Shown piece by piece: positions 13,619 through 20,532 of a DNA stretch of 20,668 nucleotides (position 1 is the first letter of the stretch; every line of letters starts with the position of its first letter). Location: the IMG/VR virus record IMGVR_UViG_3300028394_000366, positions 1 through 20,668 of that record. One strand, given 5' to 3'. The position numbers were made by a program, and so were the translations under genes. The notes beneath the pieces were generated by a model. It had not been told where the DNA came from. It made no database searches and saw nothing but the letters and a program-made list of their open reading frames with translations. Source of the DNA: a virus.

Positions 13619-14355
13619 AATCTTCTCACTTCTCTCATTAAATATTCTTTATCTTTTTCATTAGTAGTATAAGGCAAAACTCGCATCAACATTAGAATCA
13701 GTAAATAGTGATTCTCATTATGTACAAAATTGTTTAGTTTGTCTATAATGAGATACAGTTTTGAATCAAGATATACATCATCATTTCTTATGAACCACTT
13801 ACACACAAGGTCTTGTCTCAACTTAGCTAAATCAAATACAAACGAATCAAACTCAGTTGTCAATGGATCTATCAGTACAAATTTATCATTCTTTGTATCA
13901 TACAAAATGTTTTCAAGTGTAAAGTCACCGTGATACTCAGATGCAGGTAGAATCTTAGGTAACTTATCTATCAATTCATCTGCCGTAAAAGGCATCTCAA
14001 ATTTTGTAAAATCAAACTTAGATAACTTATTTCGGTATGTTTCAGTATAGTCTTTTTCGTATGTATTCTTTGATAGATTATACACTATTTCCTGAATAAA
14101 GTCAACTAGTTTATTGGCCTTATTAAAGGACAAATACTTCTTCATCTCTAGGCAAGAGATGTATTCCATATCATAATAGTTACCATAAATCTCATATATT
14201 TTAGGTAAGTTGATATTGTAATTGGAAAGAACATCGTATCTTTCCAAGTTGCGGGCAATATCACCAGTTTTTCTTACGAAGATTTTATCATCATCTTGCA
14301 TTAAAGAAACATGACTGGCAGAATGGCCTTTCAGTTCTTTTAATGTTTTTACCAC
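13609..14355 (-). CDS. APH/choline-kinase-like small-molecule kinase
   Basis: This 248-aa protein has the catalytic loop YHGDFTLENILYD (141-153) with Asp144 as base and Asn149, and a metal-binding FVLIDPLTTEFD (159-170) with Asp163. Lys29 in KIFVRKTGD may be the ATP-binding lysine. This is the APH superfamily (aminoglycoside, choline and sugar kinases). It overlaps the nucleotidyltransferase gene by ten bases. A kinase followed by a nucleotidyltransferase recalls choline kinase/CTP transferase (LicA/LicC) or the MurNAc kinase/uridylyltransferase pair, so I infer it phosphorylates the sugar or alcohol that the next enzyme activates. The substrate is unknown. Confidence 0.75.
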   Translation of the reverse strand: MVKTLKELKGHSASHVSLMQDDDKIFVRKTGDIARNLERYDVLSNYNINLPKIYEIYGNYYDMEYISCLEMKKYLSFNKANKLVDFIQEIVYNLSKNTYEKDYTETYRNKLSKFDFTKFEMPFTADELIDKLPKILPASEYHGDFTLENILYDTKNDKFVLIDPLTTEFDSFVFDLAKLRQDLVCKWFIRNDDVYLDSKLYLIIDKLNNFVHNENHYLLILMLMRVLPYTTNEKDKEYLMREVRRLWK

Positions 14356-15053
14356 TTTGCGAAATCATCTCTAACTAATGAGTGTCTTGTACCGTTGTGA
14401 GCGCCAGGACCAAATGGATGGTTCATATTGCAGTACACGAGATTCTCACCGACTAAATCAGATACTTTCCAATTCATACTCATCATTTCTTCACCAATCA
14501 TTGTAACACCGACATCATAGAATTCATCTATACGATTAAACACGTTACAATACTTATCCATGTTGCGTGACGATGAGAAAGCAAACTGATCGTTGCCAAA
14601 GTCTCTATTCGGTGTCATTCGACAGTTTGGAATGTACAACTTAGAATTGTCTAGTTCTTCAAATGGAATTTCAGTATTCAATGCAAAATCAAAACGTGAA
14701 CGAATGACCCAATCGAAGTTCATTCCAAATTCTCTTTCATATTTCACCTTTAAAGAGTTGGCTTTATTCAACGAATAGAATTGTGCCCATGTAGACAACG
14801 CAGGATTCTTTACTTTCCAATTTGGTTGTGGTGGTGGTACTCTTGTGTACTTTGATAAGTCTGGTTCTTGTGGCGGTTCTTTTAACCACAACTGACTGTT
14901 TGTATATAAGTTTAGTATCTCAGTTTCACTCACAGTATTCCATGTGTGAAAAAATACTGTAACATTGTGTTTGTCAAGTAAATTCTTTTTTACAAATGGA
15001 AAAGCCTTGTCAAAAGACCTTGCTTGACCAGATAGGCATAATGCAACTCTCAT
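14349..15053 (-). CDS. putative glycosyltransferase (SGQARSF type)
   Basis: This 234-aa protein starts MRVALCLSGQARSFDKAF and has VFFHTWNT (33-40), QFYSLNKANSLKVKYE (91-106) and WVIRSRFDF (115-123). This set (SGQ-x-R, H-T-W, QFYS-x-x-K, R-x-R-F/Y-D) is what I know from GT-A-like phage and capsule proteins. RxRFD would act as the metal or nucleotide motif. It ends close to the kinase start (seven-base overlap). It is similar in plan to the next protein, which has MAGHIRTF and SRYDTH at matching places. The donor and acceptor are unknown; head, tail or host surface glycans are possible acceptors. Confidence 0.65.
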   Translation of the reverse strand: MRVALCLSGQARSFDKAFPFVKKNLLDKHNVTVFFHTWNTVSETEILNLYTNSQLWLKEPPQEPDLSKYTRVPPPQPNWKVKNPALSTWAQFYSLNKANSLKVKYEREFGMNFDWVIRSRFDFALNTEIPFEELDNSKLYIPNCRMTPNRDFGNDQFAFSSSRNMDKYCNVFNRIDEFYDVGVTMIGEEMMSMNWKVSDLVGENLVYCNMNHPFGPGAHNGTRHSLVRDDFAKW

Positions 15054-15054
15054 A

Positions 15055-15765
15055 TCATCTCTTTATATGAACGGGTAAATCAATCGCAATGTATGGTGTA
15101 TCAGTTTCAAAGAAGTTTCTCATACACAACATATGTGGACAGTATCGTCTTTCATCATGTAACATGATATCTCTTTGACCATTTTCCCAAAAGAATTTAA
15201 TACTCAACCATTCTTTTGTTTTCTTACTGAATCTTTTTGACATAATTTCTTCAGCTCTTGGGTAGAAGAAATACTTATCGGCATATTTCCATGGCACAAT
15301 TGCAAAGATATCAGACACCATTCCATATTGTTCATTCGTTGGTGTAACCACAACATCAGAATAATCTTTTACTAGATTGCGTAATTTGAATGGGTATAAA
15401 TGTGTATCATATCTACTGAATATAATATTATCATATTCTTTTTCAATCAACTCAAATGCTTTTCTGCGAGCAAAGTGCATTGATAATGTAACGTGATTTC
15501 TATCATTAACCATCAAGTCTTTAGGATTCTTCTTTGCAATTCTTTCTTCTGCATCAAAGAATTGTTCTGCATAAGTTTCGTTCTTTTCAACTAACCATTT
15601 TACTGGTTTCAACATTTTAATAACAAAATCAATTTCTTCTTGATTGCCTTCATCCCAAATAAACAAATAAACATCTAATTCATTTTGTTCTTTAAAATGT
15701 ACAACTTCATCGGCAATATCTTTGAATGTTCTGATATGCCCAGCCATTACTAATGCATTAGTCAC
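15055..15765 (-). CDS. putative glycosyltransferase (AGHIRTF type)
   Basis: I set the start at the GTG at 15765-15763, giving 236 aa beginning MTNALVMAGHIRTFKD. AGGAG lies seven bases upstream, and the start overlaps the previous gene by eight bases. An ATG at 15810 would overlap by 53 bases and add residues without homologous look; an ATG at 15747 has no SD. The core has LDVYLFIWDEGNQEEI, the motif FSRYDTHLYP and VVVTPTNEQYGMVSDIFAI. The layout parallels the following SGQARSF protein, suggesting duplicated, diverged transferases. Enzyme activity is inferred, not shown. Confidence 0.65.
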   Translation of the reverse strand: MTNALVMAGHIRTFKDIADEVVHFKEQNELDVYLFIWDEGNQEEIDFVIKMLKPVKWLVEKNETYAEQFFDAEERIAKKNPKDLMVNDRNHVTLSMHFARRKAFELIEKEYDNIIFSRYDTHLYPFKLRNLVKDYSDVVVTPTNEQYGMVSDIFAIVPWKYADKYFFYPRAEEIMSKRFSKKTKEWLSIKFFWENGQRDIMLHDERRYCPHMLCMRNFFETDTPYIAIDLPVHIKR

Positions 15766-16594
15766 CGTACTTCTCCTCGATGATCTTACGCCATTCTGGA
15801 ACTCTATCATACTGATGAACGATGTAGTATGGTGTTCCAGTTGATGTTACCACTATGTCACCAACTAACTTAGGAGTTCTCTCTAATAGATATGGCCTGA
15901 ACTCACCAATCTTAGATGGATCAGCCGTAGTTCCTAATTGACATGCCCAACCATCTTCTGAACAAGTATACTTACATGTATCAAGATATGGATGCATTGA
16001 TATCATAAAGTTAAAAGTTGATTGGTCACAGATTGGGATTGGTTTACCCAAACATGAAGTAAAGATATTGATTGCAATATCTCTCATTGCAGTACCAGAA
16101 CCTGCAAGAACACCTACGTTATAAATTTCATTTTTTCTATAAATGTCATGCAAGAATGGTCCATAGGTTTCTAAGAGATTCTTATCACCCCACGGTTCAT
16201 GTTTGTATAACAAACTTTCAGATGAGAATACAAGATTTTCAGAAATAAGATTAGCTTCTAACCAATCAATTGGATTCTGTTGAAAAATAACGTCTTTAAC
16301 ATCGGTTGTAATTACATACCGATATTCATTATTGCGTAGGTGATTGTAGATGTGAGCAAAGCGCTCAACGTGGATTGGTAATTGAGATTCATATTTCAAA
16401 TTACCATCGGCATCTTTATTGATTGCTACAACTGTAAATCCAGATGCAACAACCTGTTCAACTGTGTTCTTGTCACAATTAAAAAGAACCAGTACTTTGT
16501 CACCTTCAAAGCCTGATTTGTTGATTGAGTTAACCCAATACTTTAATTTATCCCAATCGTAGTTGGTGCTTGCGCCTATAATCAAATCTTTCAT
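15758..16594 (-). CDS. glycosyltransferase (GT-A fold, DxxD type)
   Basis: This 278-aa protein begins MKDLIIGASTNYDWDKLK and has YRYVITTDVKDVIFQQNP (91-108), where the Asp98/Asp101 strand is typical of GT-A enzymes that bind a nucleotide-sugar through a metal. IYNVGVLAGSGTAM, DQSTFNFMISMHP and a C-terminal YIVHQYDRVPEWR complete the pattern I know from capsule and phage transferases of this group. It is the first gene of the sugar island. CTGGAG stands seven bases before the ATG, preceded by an AT-rich possible late promoter. Confidence 0.75.
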   Translation of the reverse strand: MKDLIIGASTNYDWDKLKYWVNSINKSGFEGDKVLVLFNCDKNTVEQVVASGFTVVAINKDADGNLKYESQLPIHVERFAHIYNHLRNNEYRYVITTDVKDVIFQQNPIDWLEANLISENLVFSSESLLYKHEPWGDKNLLETYGPFLHDIYRKNEIYNVGVLAGSGTAMRDIAINIFTSCLGKPIPICDQSTFNFMISMHPYLDTCKYTCSEDGWACQLGTTADPSKIGEFRPYLLERTPKLVGDIVVTSTGTPYYIVHQYDRVPEWRKIIEEKYGD

Positions 16595-16607
16595 AATATA
16601 CTCCAGT

Positions 16608-16615
16608 TATTTATT
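16608..16615 (-). promoter_or_regulatory. possible T4-type late promoter before the sugar island
   Basis: The minus strand reads AATAAATA (seven of eight to TATAAATA) in the 30-base gap before the first glycosyltransferase gene. Predicted transcription would begin near 16602, inside the SD, leaving almost no leader, so the site may be chance in AT-rich DNA. Confidence 0.3.
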
Positions 16616-16624
16616 TAGTTGATA

Positions 16625-16906
16625 TCAGTCTCTTGTAAGATTTAAAATCTTTTGTATTTGTGTTTCTAAAATTGGTTTACGATTTGGCCATTTAATAATT
16701 GGTTGATCGGATGTCTTCAGTAATTTAGTTAAGAATGGTAGAATAATCTTTTCTACTTCATGTAGACGAGCTTTGTACTCATCTACTGTTTCTTCTTTCT
16801 CGGCAATAACCGAGTTATATTCTTCTTCGTCAGTTGCCGTGAATCCAAAATCATTATCACCATATTCGGCCATAATTTCAGTTAGATCATATTTCTTTTC
16901 TGCCAT
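16625..16906 (-). CDS. conserved marine T4-like phage protein, unknown function
   Basis: The product is 93 aa from the ATG at 16906, which has GGAAG six bases upstream. A longer in-frame start at 16954 reads through the neighbouring gene and is rejected. It starts MAEKKYDLTEIMAEYGD, has an acidic DFGFTATDEEEYNSVIAEKE, a helical middle and a C-terminal IKWPNRKPILETQIQKI. I recall this combination (DFGFxAxDExEY and WPNR) as a conserved protein of marine T4-like phages with no known role. It overlaps the 51-aa gene by 20 bases and marks the border between conserved phage genes and the sugar island. Confidence 0.8.
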   Translation of the reverse strand: MAEKKYDLTEIMAEYGDNDFGFTATDEEEYNSVIAEKEETVDEYKARLHEVEKIILPFLTKLLKTSDQPIIKWPNRKPILETQIQKILNLTRD

Positions 16907-17042
16907 TTTTTTCTTCCGTTGCGTTTTCGTATCCCCGAGCAAAATCTGATGCATCGGCTTCTAGACCTTCTTGGTTTAAATACGGATTACTATACTTTTT
17001 ATTATTCAAAGATAATTCATAACCTTCTTCATATGGTGCCAT
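16887..17042 (-). CDS. 51-aa small protein, unknown function
   Basis: This short gene lies between the DUF6267-like gene and the 93-aa gene. It starts at the ATG at 17042-17040, overlapping the previous stop by one base (TAATG), with GGAG six bases upstream. It reads MAPYEEGYELSLNNKKYSNP, then YLNQEGLEADASDFARGYEN, and ends ATEEKNGRKEI with TGA at 16889-16887. It has no membrane segment. The DFARGYE ending resembles the C-terminus of small soluble phage proteins, but no family is recognised. SD, coupling and fit in the gap make it a real gene. Confidence 0.7.
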   Translation of the reverse strand: MAPYEEGYELSLNNKKYSNPYLNQEGLEADASDFARGYENATEEKNGRKEI

Positions 17043-18274
17043 TACTTACTCCAATTTTTAGCTGCGTTAAAGTTAGCATGAGCAAATTCTAGTCTATCAA
17101 TTAACTTAACTGCATTACCTTTTAATTTATCTACTGCCACAAAACCTTCTGGATTAGTCACTCTGTAACCATCATCTGTACGAAGGAATGTACCAGTAAC
17201 TTGTTTTAGTTGTTGTAACTTCTTAACAATCATATTCTTTGCATCAACAACATAATTCATCATATCAAAAATTCTAACTAAGTCAGTTCTTGAATTGCGA
17301 AAGAAACGCATAATCTCTGTCTTCTGTAAAGACTTCTTATGTTTAGTATCTTCTTTCTTTGCATCAGCAATATCTTTATTTAGCTTCGCTTCAACCCAAC
17401 GAATCAATTCTGTTGTGTGTGCTTGTGTGTCTCTAATCTTTAGACCTTCACGCACTTTTGTGTTATTGAAAGTCTTGATGTATGTTAGAATAACATCACT
17501 TGCAGCTATTCTATTTAGCGACAAAGAACTAATTGACTGTAATGTTCTACCAGCAACAGATAGAATGCCTGTAATTTGTTTTGTTTCTTCTTCAGTGAAT
17601 GATGCAGTACCAGATGCATCAACAAAATATGCATCACGAAACCAAACATCTTTAGTTGTTGTTAGATTCTTAATATCTATGTTGAATGATGCCTTCATAT
17701 CAGAGAATGTTTTACCTGTGTATGAAGTATGAAAGACAATACCCATTTGTGCAGATGTCATTGTCTTTGCAAGTTTGGAATCTGATGGCACAGCGTATAC
17801 AATTGTGTTTGGTTGAAACGTAATGTATTCTTGGCCATCAATATTCTTTTCTGTGATATCACCTTTAGCAAACATCATATCGCCTTGCAGAACACCCTTG
17901 ATGCCTAATTTAGGCAAATATCGCAATGCAACTTTCAGTTTAGCATTTAAACCTTCACTTGAATGGTTGTTATCAATATCTTCATCGGTGTAATTCAACT
18001 TAGGGTTTGCGTTGAATACGCCTTTAGTACCAACAAAGAACTTACCATTGTCTGGATTAATACCGCAGAATACAGCAGGTGCACCATCCCATTTTGTAGT
18101 AAGATTTACTTTAGATGTAGAATGGCCTGCAAGCATATCTCGCAATGATTGAAGAAAGTTAATAGTATCACGAGCGCCATTGACACCACGATTCAGTATC
18201 TCATCTTCAATGTGTTCAAGGTGCAAATTAGCACCTTCTTTTTTCGATTCGGTTAAAAATTGTGCGAAGTTCAT
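17042..18274 (-). CDS. DUF6267-like protein with ligase/nucleotidyltransferase motifs and capsid-targeting-like N-terminus
   Basis: This 410-aa protein starts MNFAQFLTESKKEG; LTE at 7-9 would be a prohead protease site. NLHLEHIEDEILNRG and TINFLQSLRDMLAG match what I know as DUF6267 of marine T4-like phages. After VNLTTKWDGAPAVFCG, KWDG (61-64) looks like motif I (KxDG, nucleotidyl-lysine) of ATP-dependent DNA/RNA ligases. GTKGVFN (82-88), KGVLQGDMMF (126-135, motif III-like with Asp for Glu), PEGFVAV (375-381, motif IV-like) and VKLIDR (389-394, motif V-like) follow in order. A mainly helical insert (about 230-350) separates III from IV. It could seal nicks or RNA. The ATG overlaps the previous stop by one base and has a weak SD. 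Confidence 0.75.
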   Translation of the reverse strand: MNFAQFLTESKKEGANLHLEHIEDEILNRGVNGARDTINFLQSLRDMLAGHSTSKVNLTTKWDGAPAVFCGINPDNGKFFVGTKGVFNANPKLNYTDEDIDNNHSSEGLNAKLKVALRYLPKLGIKGVLQGDMMFAKGDITEKNIDGQEYITFQPNTIVYAVPSDSKLAKTMTSAQMGIVFHTSYTGKTFSDMKASFNIDIKNLTTTKDVWFRDAYFVDASGTASFTEEETKQITGILSVAGRTLQSISSLSLNRIAASDVILTYIKTFNNTKVREGLKIRDTQAHTTELIRWVEAKLNKDIADAKKEDTKHKKSLQKTEIMRFFRNSRTDLVRIFDMMNYVVDAKNMIVKKLQQLKQVTGTFLRTDDGYRVTNPEGFVAVDKLKGNAVKLIDRLEFAHANFNAAKNWSK

Positions 18275-19374
18275 TAACTATACTTTATAAAAATACTACT
18301 ATTCTTTGTCGATGAAGATGCATATTCATATATGTATTTACACAAAGCATCCTGCTTTTTTTCTTTCATAACGGTGTAAACCAAATCAATACCAATATAT
18401 TTGGACATCCACCAAGTTTTATCTTGTCTTTGTCCGGCTTTTGCTTGATTAATTAGTGTATCAAGTTTTTCATTTGTACCAGATAATTCTTTAAACATCA
18501 TAGCAAACTTTTTAAAATCCGCTTCAGTTGGTTTTTCAATTGGTACTTGATTTGGTAAAGTCAATTTAGACCTTGAGATGCCAATATCTTGAGCACCTTG
18601 AAATATTATACCACCGCCAATTTTACCACCTGCAGCCGCCTTGCCTTTGATCTCGCCTTGCCATGAAGATGGAACAGGACGGCCTGAGAAATTTCTTAAT
18701 TGAACTTCTCCATCTTTACCTTCAGATTTGTATTGAAGGTAAATGTCTTTTGAATCGATCATATTTCGACCAAGTTTTATTCCAGTAAATTCTGCAATCA
18801 ATGGTTTGCCATTATTAAAAAGCTTAGAATGTGGAATATCTTTAGGTCCAATTTTCTTCAATGAAATACCAATCATATTGGTATATGCAAACTCATCATA
18901 AACATAACGATTGTATTCGGTTAAAGTATCAAAATCTTTACGCAATTTAAAACTCTTTTTAATCATCCAAATATCAGCAGGATTCCATTTATCATCACCT
19001 GTGATTCCACTTCCACTTTTAAATTTACGCCAATTACTATAGATAGAATCTACAAGAGAACCACCACGATAAAATTTAAAATTTTTACCACTTGCAGCAC
19101 CAGGAACTTCTGAGAAAATTAAGTTAGCGGTTAAAACCACACTTCTGAACCAGTTCTCATCTAAACCCTTCATACAGGCTTCTAAAGTTCGGTCACAATC
19201 TGCATCACCAATAGTTTGTTTTGTAATCTGTGATACATCTACCAAATCTTCACCAAAATGTTGTCTTGTAGCGCAAGCATATGCTTGTAAACTTTCTGCA
19301 AGAGCAGTAATTTCTGAACCAGCACCAGAAACTTTACCTTCTGTATCATTATTGACTTTTGTTGGGATTCTCAT
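18274..19374 (-). CDS. conserved phage protein with possible PD-(D/E)XK nuclease core
   Basis: This 366-aa protein contains a helix with Glu (ITALAESLQAYACA, 22-35), then GDDKWNPADIWMIKK (126-140) with Asp134, then a hydrophobic strand and charged end MIGISLKK (167-174) with Ser171 and Lys173. Helix-Glu, strand-Asp and strand-SxK is the order of the PD-(D/E)XK nuclease core, with Ser in place of the second acid, as in some variants. I recall the WNPADIW...GISLKK pair from other phage proteins of unknown function. The rest (GKIGGGIIFQGAQDIGISRS) is not recognised. It precedes the ligase-like gene, overlapping it by one base. A hairpin with the SD and a possible late promoter stand just upstream. 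Nuclease activity is a hypothesis. Confidence 0.7.
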   Translation of the reverse strand: MRIPTKVNNDTEGKVSGAGSEITALAESLQAYACATRQHFGEDLVDVSQITKQTIGDADCDRTLEACMKGLDENWFRSVVLTANLIFSEVPGAASGKNFKFYRGGSLVDSIYSNWRKFKSGSGITGDDKWNPADIWMIKKSFKLRKDFDTLTEYNRYVYDEFAYTNMIGISLKKIGPKDIPHSKLFNNGKPLIAEFTGIKLGRNMIDSKDIYLQYKSEGKDGEVQLRNFSGRPVPSSWQGEIKGKAAAGGKIGGGIIFQGAQDIGISRSKLTLPNQVPIEKPTEADFKKFAMMFKELSGTNEKLDTLINQAKAGQRQDKTWWMSKYIGIDLVYTVMKEKKQDALCKYIYEYASSSTKNSSIFIKYS

Positions 19375-19376
19375 TT

Positions 19377-19400
19377 ACCTAGTTCTCCATTTAACTAGGT
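19377..19400 (-). promoter_or_regulatory. hairpin at the ribosome binding site of the 366-aa gene
   Basis: On the minus-strand RNA ACCUAGUU, a loop AAAUGGAG and AACUAGGU form a perfect 8-bp stem ending two bases before the AUG at 19374. The loop holds the SD core GGAG, ten bases from the AUG. A three-codon reading frame (AUG GAG AAC UAG) also starts in the loop. No T-run follows, so this is not a terminator; a translational role is likely. Confidence 0.55.
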
Positions 19401-19407
19401 ATTTATC
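19400..19407 (-). promoter_or_regulatory. possible T4-type late promoter overlapping the hairpin
   Basis: The minus strand reads GATAAATA (seven of eight to TATAAATA) in the gap after the 371-aa gene. By T4 spacing transcription would begin near 19394, so a late transcript would lack nearly all of the 5' arm of the hairpin at 19377-19400, while read-through RNA would keep it. Confidence 0.5.
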
Positions 19408-19416
19408 CTACCTGAA

Positions 19417-20532
19417 TTATCGAATTATGTCAAGCACTTTATCACCAGTCCAAACTTCTTGTTCTGTACGAATACGACCTTCAGTCTTTAACGTATCAAA
19501 TCGATTGATAGCCTTCTTACGCCACCACTCTGTGATGTTGGCCAGATTATGTTTCTCATAGTTCTCACCTGGAATTAACTTATCAGTCTTTCCATTTACA
19601 AAATCAACCATATTCTTAAATCCATAGTCAGAAATAAAGTACCGTTTTTGTTCGTTTAAATTCTTGGCATTGTCAATAGTCTGTGCAAACTTAGCAGCCT
19701 CTGGCGTGCCTTTGAGGCCAATCTTAATCATAGACACCATTGCATTAGAAATCTTCAACTTGCGTGACGAAGCGCCTTCTGGTGCCAATGGTTCACCAAT
19801 AATGCCTTCTATGTATTCTTTGAGGTCACTATAAGTTTTACCATGCAACATCGGTAAGAAATCACTATCAGTTAACCCTTTGAAACGAATCAGAGGTTTC
19901 ATACCATCATACTGTGATACTGCTTTTGAAGAACCATACAAACTGGTTGTCTCAAACAAGCAGGTGGTCATCTTATACTTTTCATCCAACATTCTCCGCA
20001 CTTCATGTGTTGTACAGATGGCTGCAAGTAATTTACCACCAAGATAATTAAAACCAAATGGTTGTGAAGGCACAATCACGAAACCCATGGCCGCACATTG
20101 ATTAAACAATTGAGCACCACCTTCATGTTGTGTGAATACTTGACCTAGCATATTATTACGAGGTTTACAATTGATAACAGGAGAACCAAGACGAATGAAA
20201 CCAACCCACTTCTGTGACTTCTTTTCAAACACAGCCAGTCTCAAACACCGGCCAGGAATACTGGTCATATTTGAGTGACTAGAAATCATATTAAGATAAA
20301 TGTCCCATCTATCTTGTGGCAACTCAAGGATTTCAAATTCCATATTAGCGGGTGACATGGTAAAATCAGAGAACAAATCTTCTTCTGGTCCCATGCCAGG
20401 CAAAGTAAATGGTCTTTCTGCCATTGAGTTTAGTTTTTGTTCACGCATGTATTCATCAATACGACCAAACTTATCAAAGTAGTTTGAGAATACATCAGCA
20501 CAATGCACCGCTTGTTCTTTAGTTAGCGTCAT
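19417..20532 (-). CDS. DUF4338/DruA-like conserved phage protein
   Basis: This 371-aa protein has a middle part (about 108-220) that reads WVGFIRLGSPVINCKPRN, then LFNQCAAMGFVIVPSQPFGF, NYLGGKLLAAI, a helix with DEKYKM, and CLFETTSLYGSSKAVSQYDG. The order (I-x-LGSPV, LGGKLLA, Tyr followed by an ETT/ETF strand, then G-S/T...Y) resembles DUF4338, the family of the Druantia component DruA, which also occurs in phages. What DruA does biochemically is not settled. The N- and C-terminal parts are helical and unrecognised. It overlaps the upstream gene by four bases (ATGA). Phage homologues need not be defensive; a DNA-processing role is only a guess. Confidence 0.55.
   Translation of the reverse strand: MTLTKEQAVHCADVFSNYFDKFGRIDEYMREQKLNSMAERPFTLPGMGPEEDLFSDFTMSPANMEFEILELPQDRWDIYLNMISSHSNMTSIPGRCLRLAVFEKKSQKWVGFIRLGSPVINCKPRNNMLGQVFTQHEGGAQLFNQCAAMGFVIVPSQPFGFNYLGGKLLAAICTTHEVRRMLDEKYKMTTCLFETTSLYGSSKAVSQYDGMKPLIRFKGLTDSDFLPMLHGKTYSDLKEYIEGIIGEPLAPEGASSRKLKISNAMVSMIKIGLKGTPEAAKFAQTIDNAKNLNEQKRYFISDYGFKNMVDFVNGKTDKLIPGENYEKHNLANITEWWRKKAINRFDTLKTEGRIRTEQEVWTGDKVLDIIR

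Noticed and set aside
15766-15810. Longer transferase start at 15810
   Set aside because: It overlaps the previous gene by 53 bases; the GTG at 15765 has AGGAG at seven bases.
16907-16954. Longer start for the 93-aa protein
   Set aside because: These bases belong to the 51-aa gene, and the ATG at 16906 has its own SD.
17295-17732. 145-codon plus-strand ORF
   Set aside because: It is the complement of the DUF6267-like gene, whose motifs and composition explain the sequence; no SD or family signal.
19377-19400. Rho-independent terminator
   Set aside because: The stem ends two bases before a start codon with no T-run, so a start-site role is more likely.
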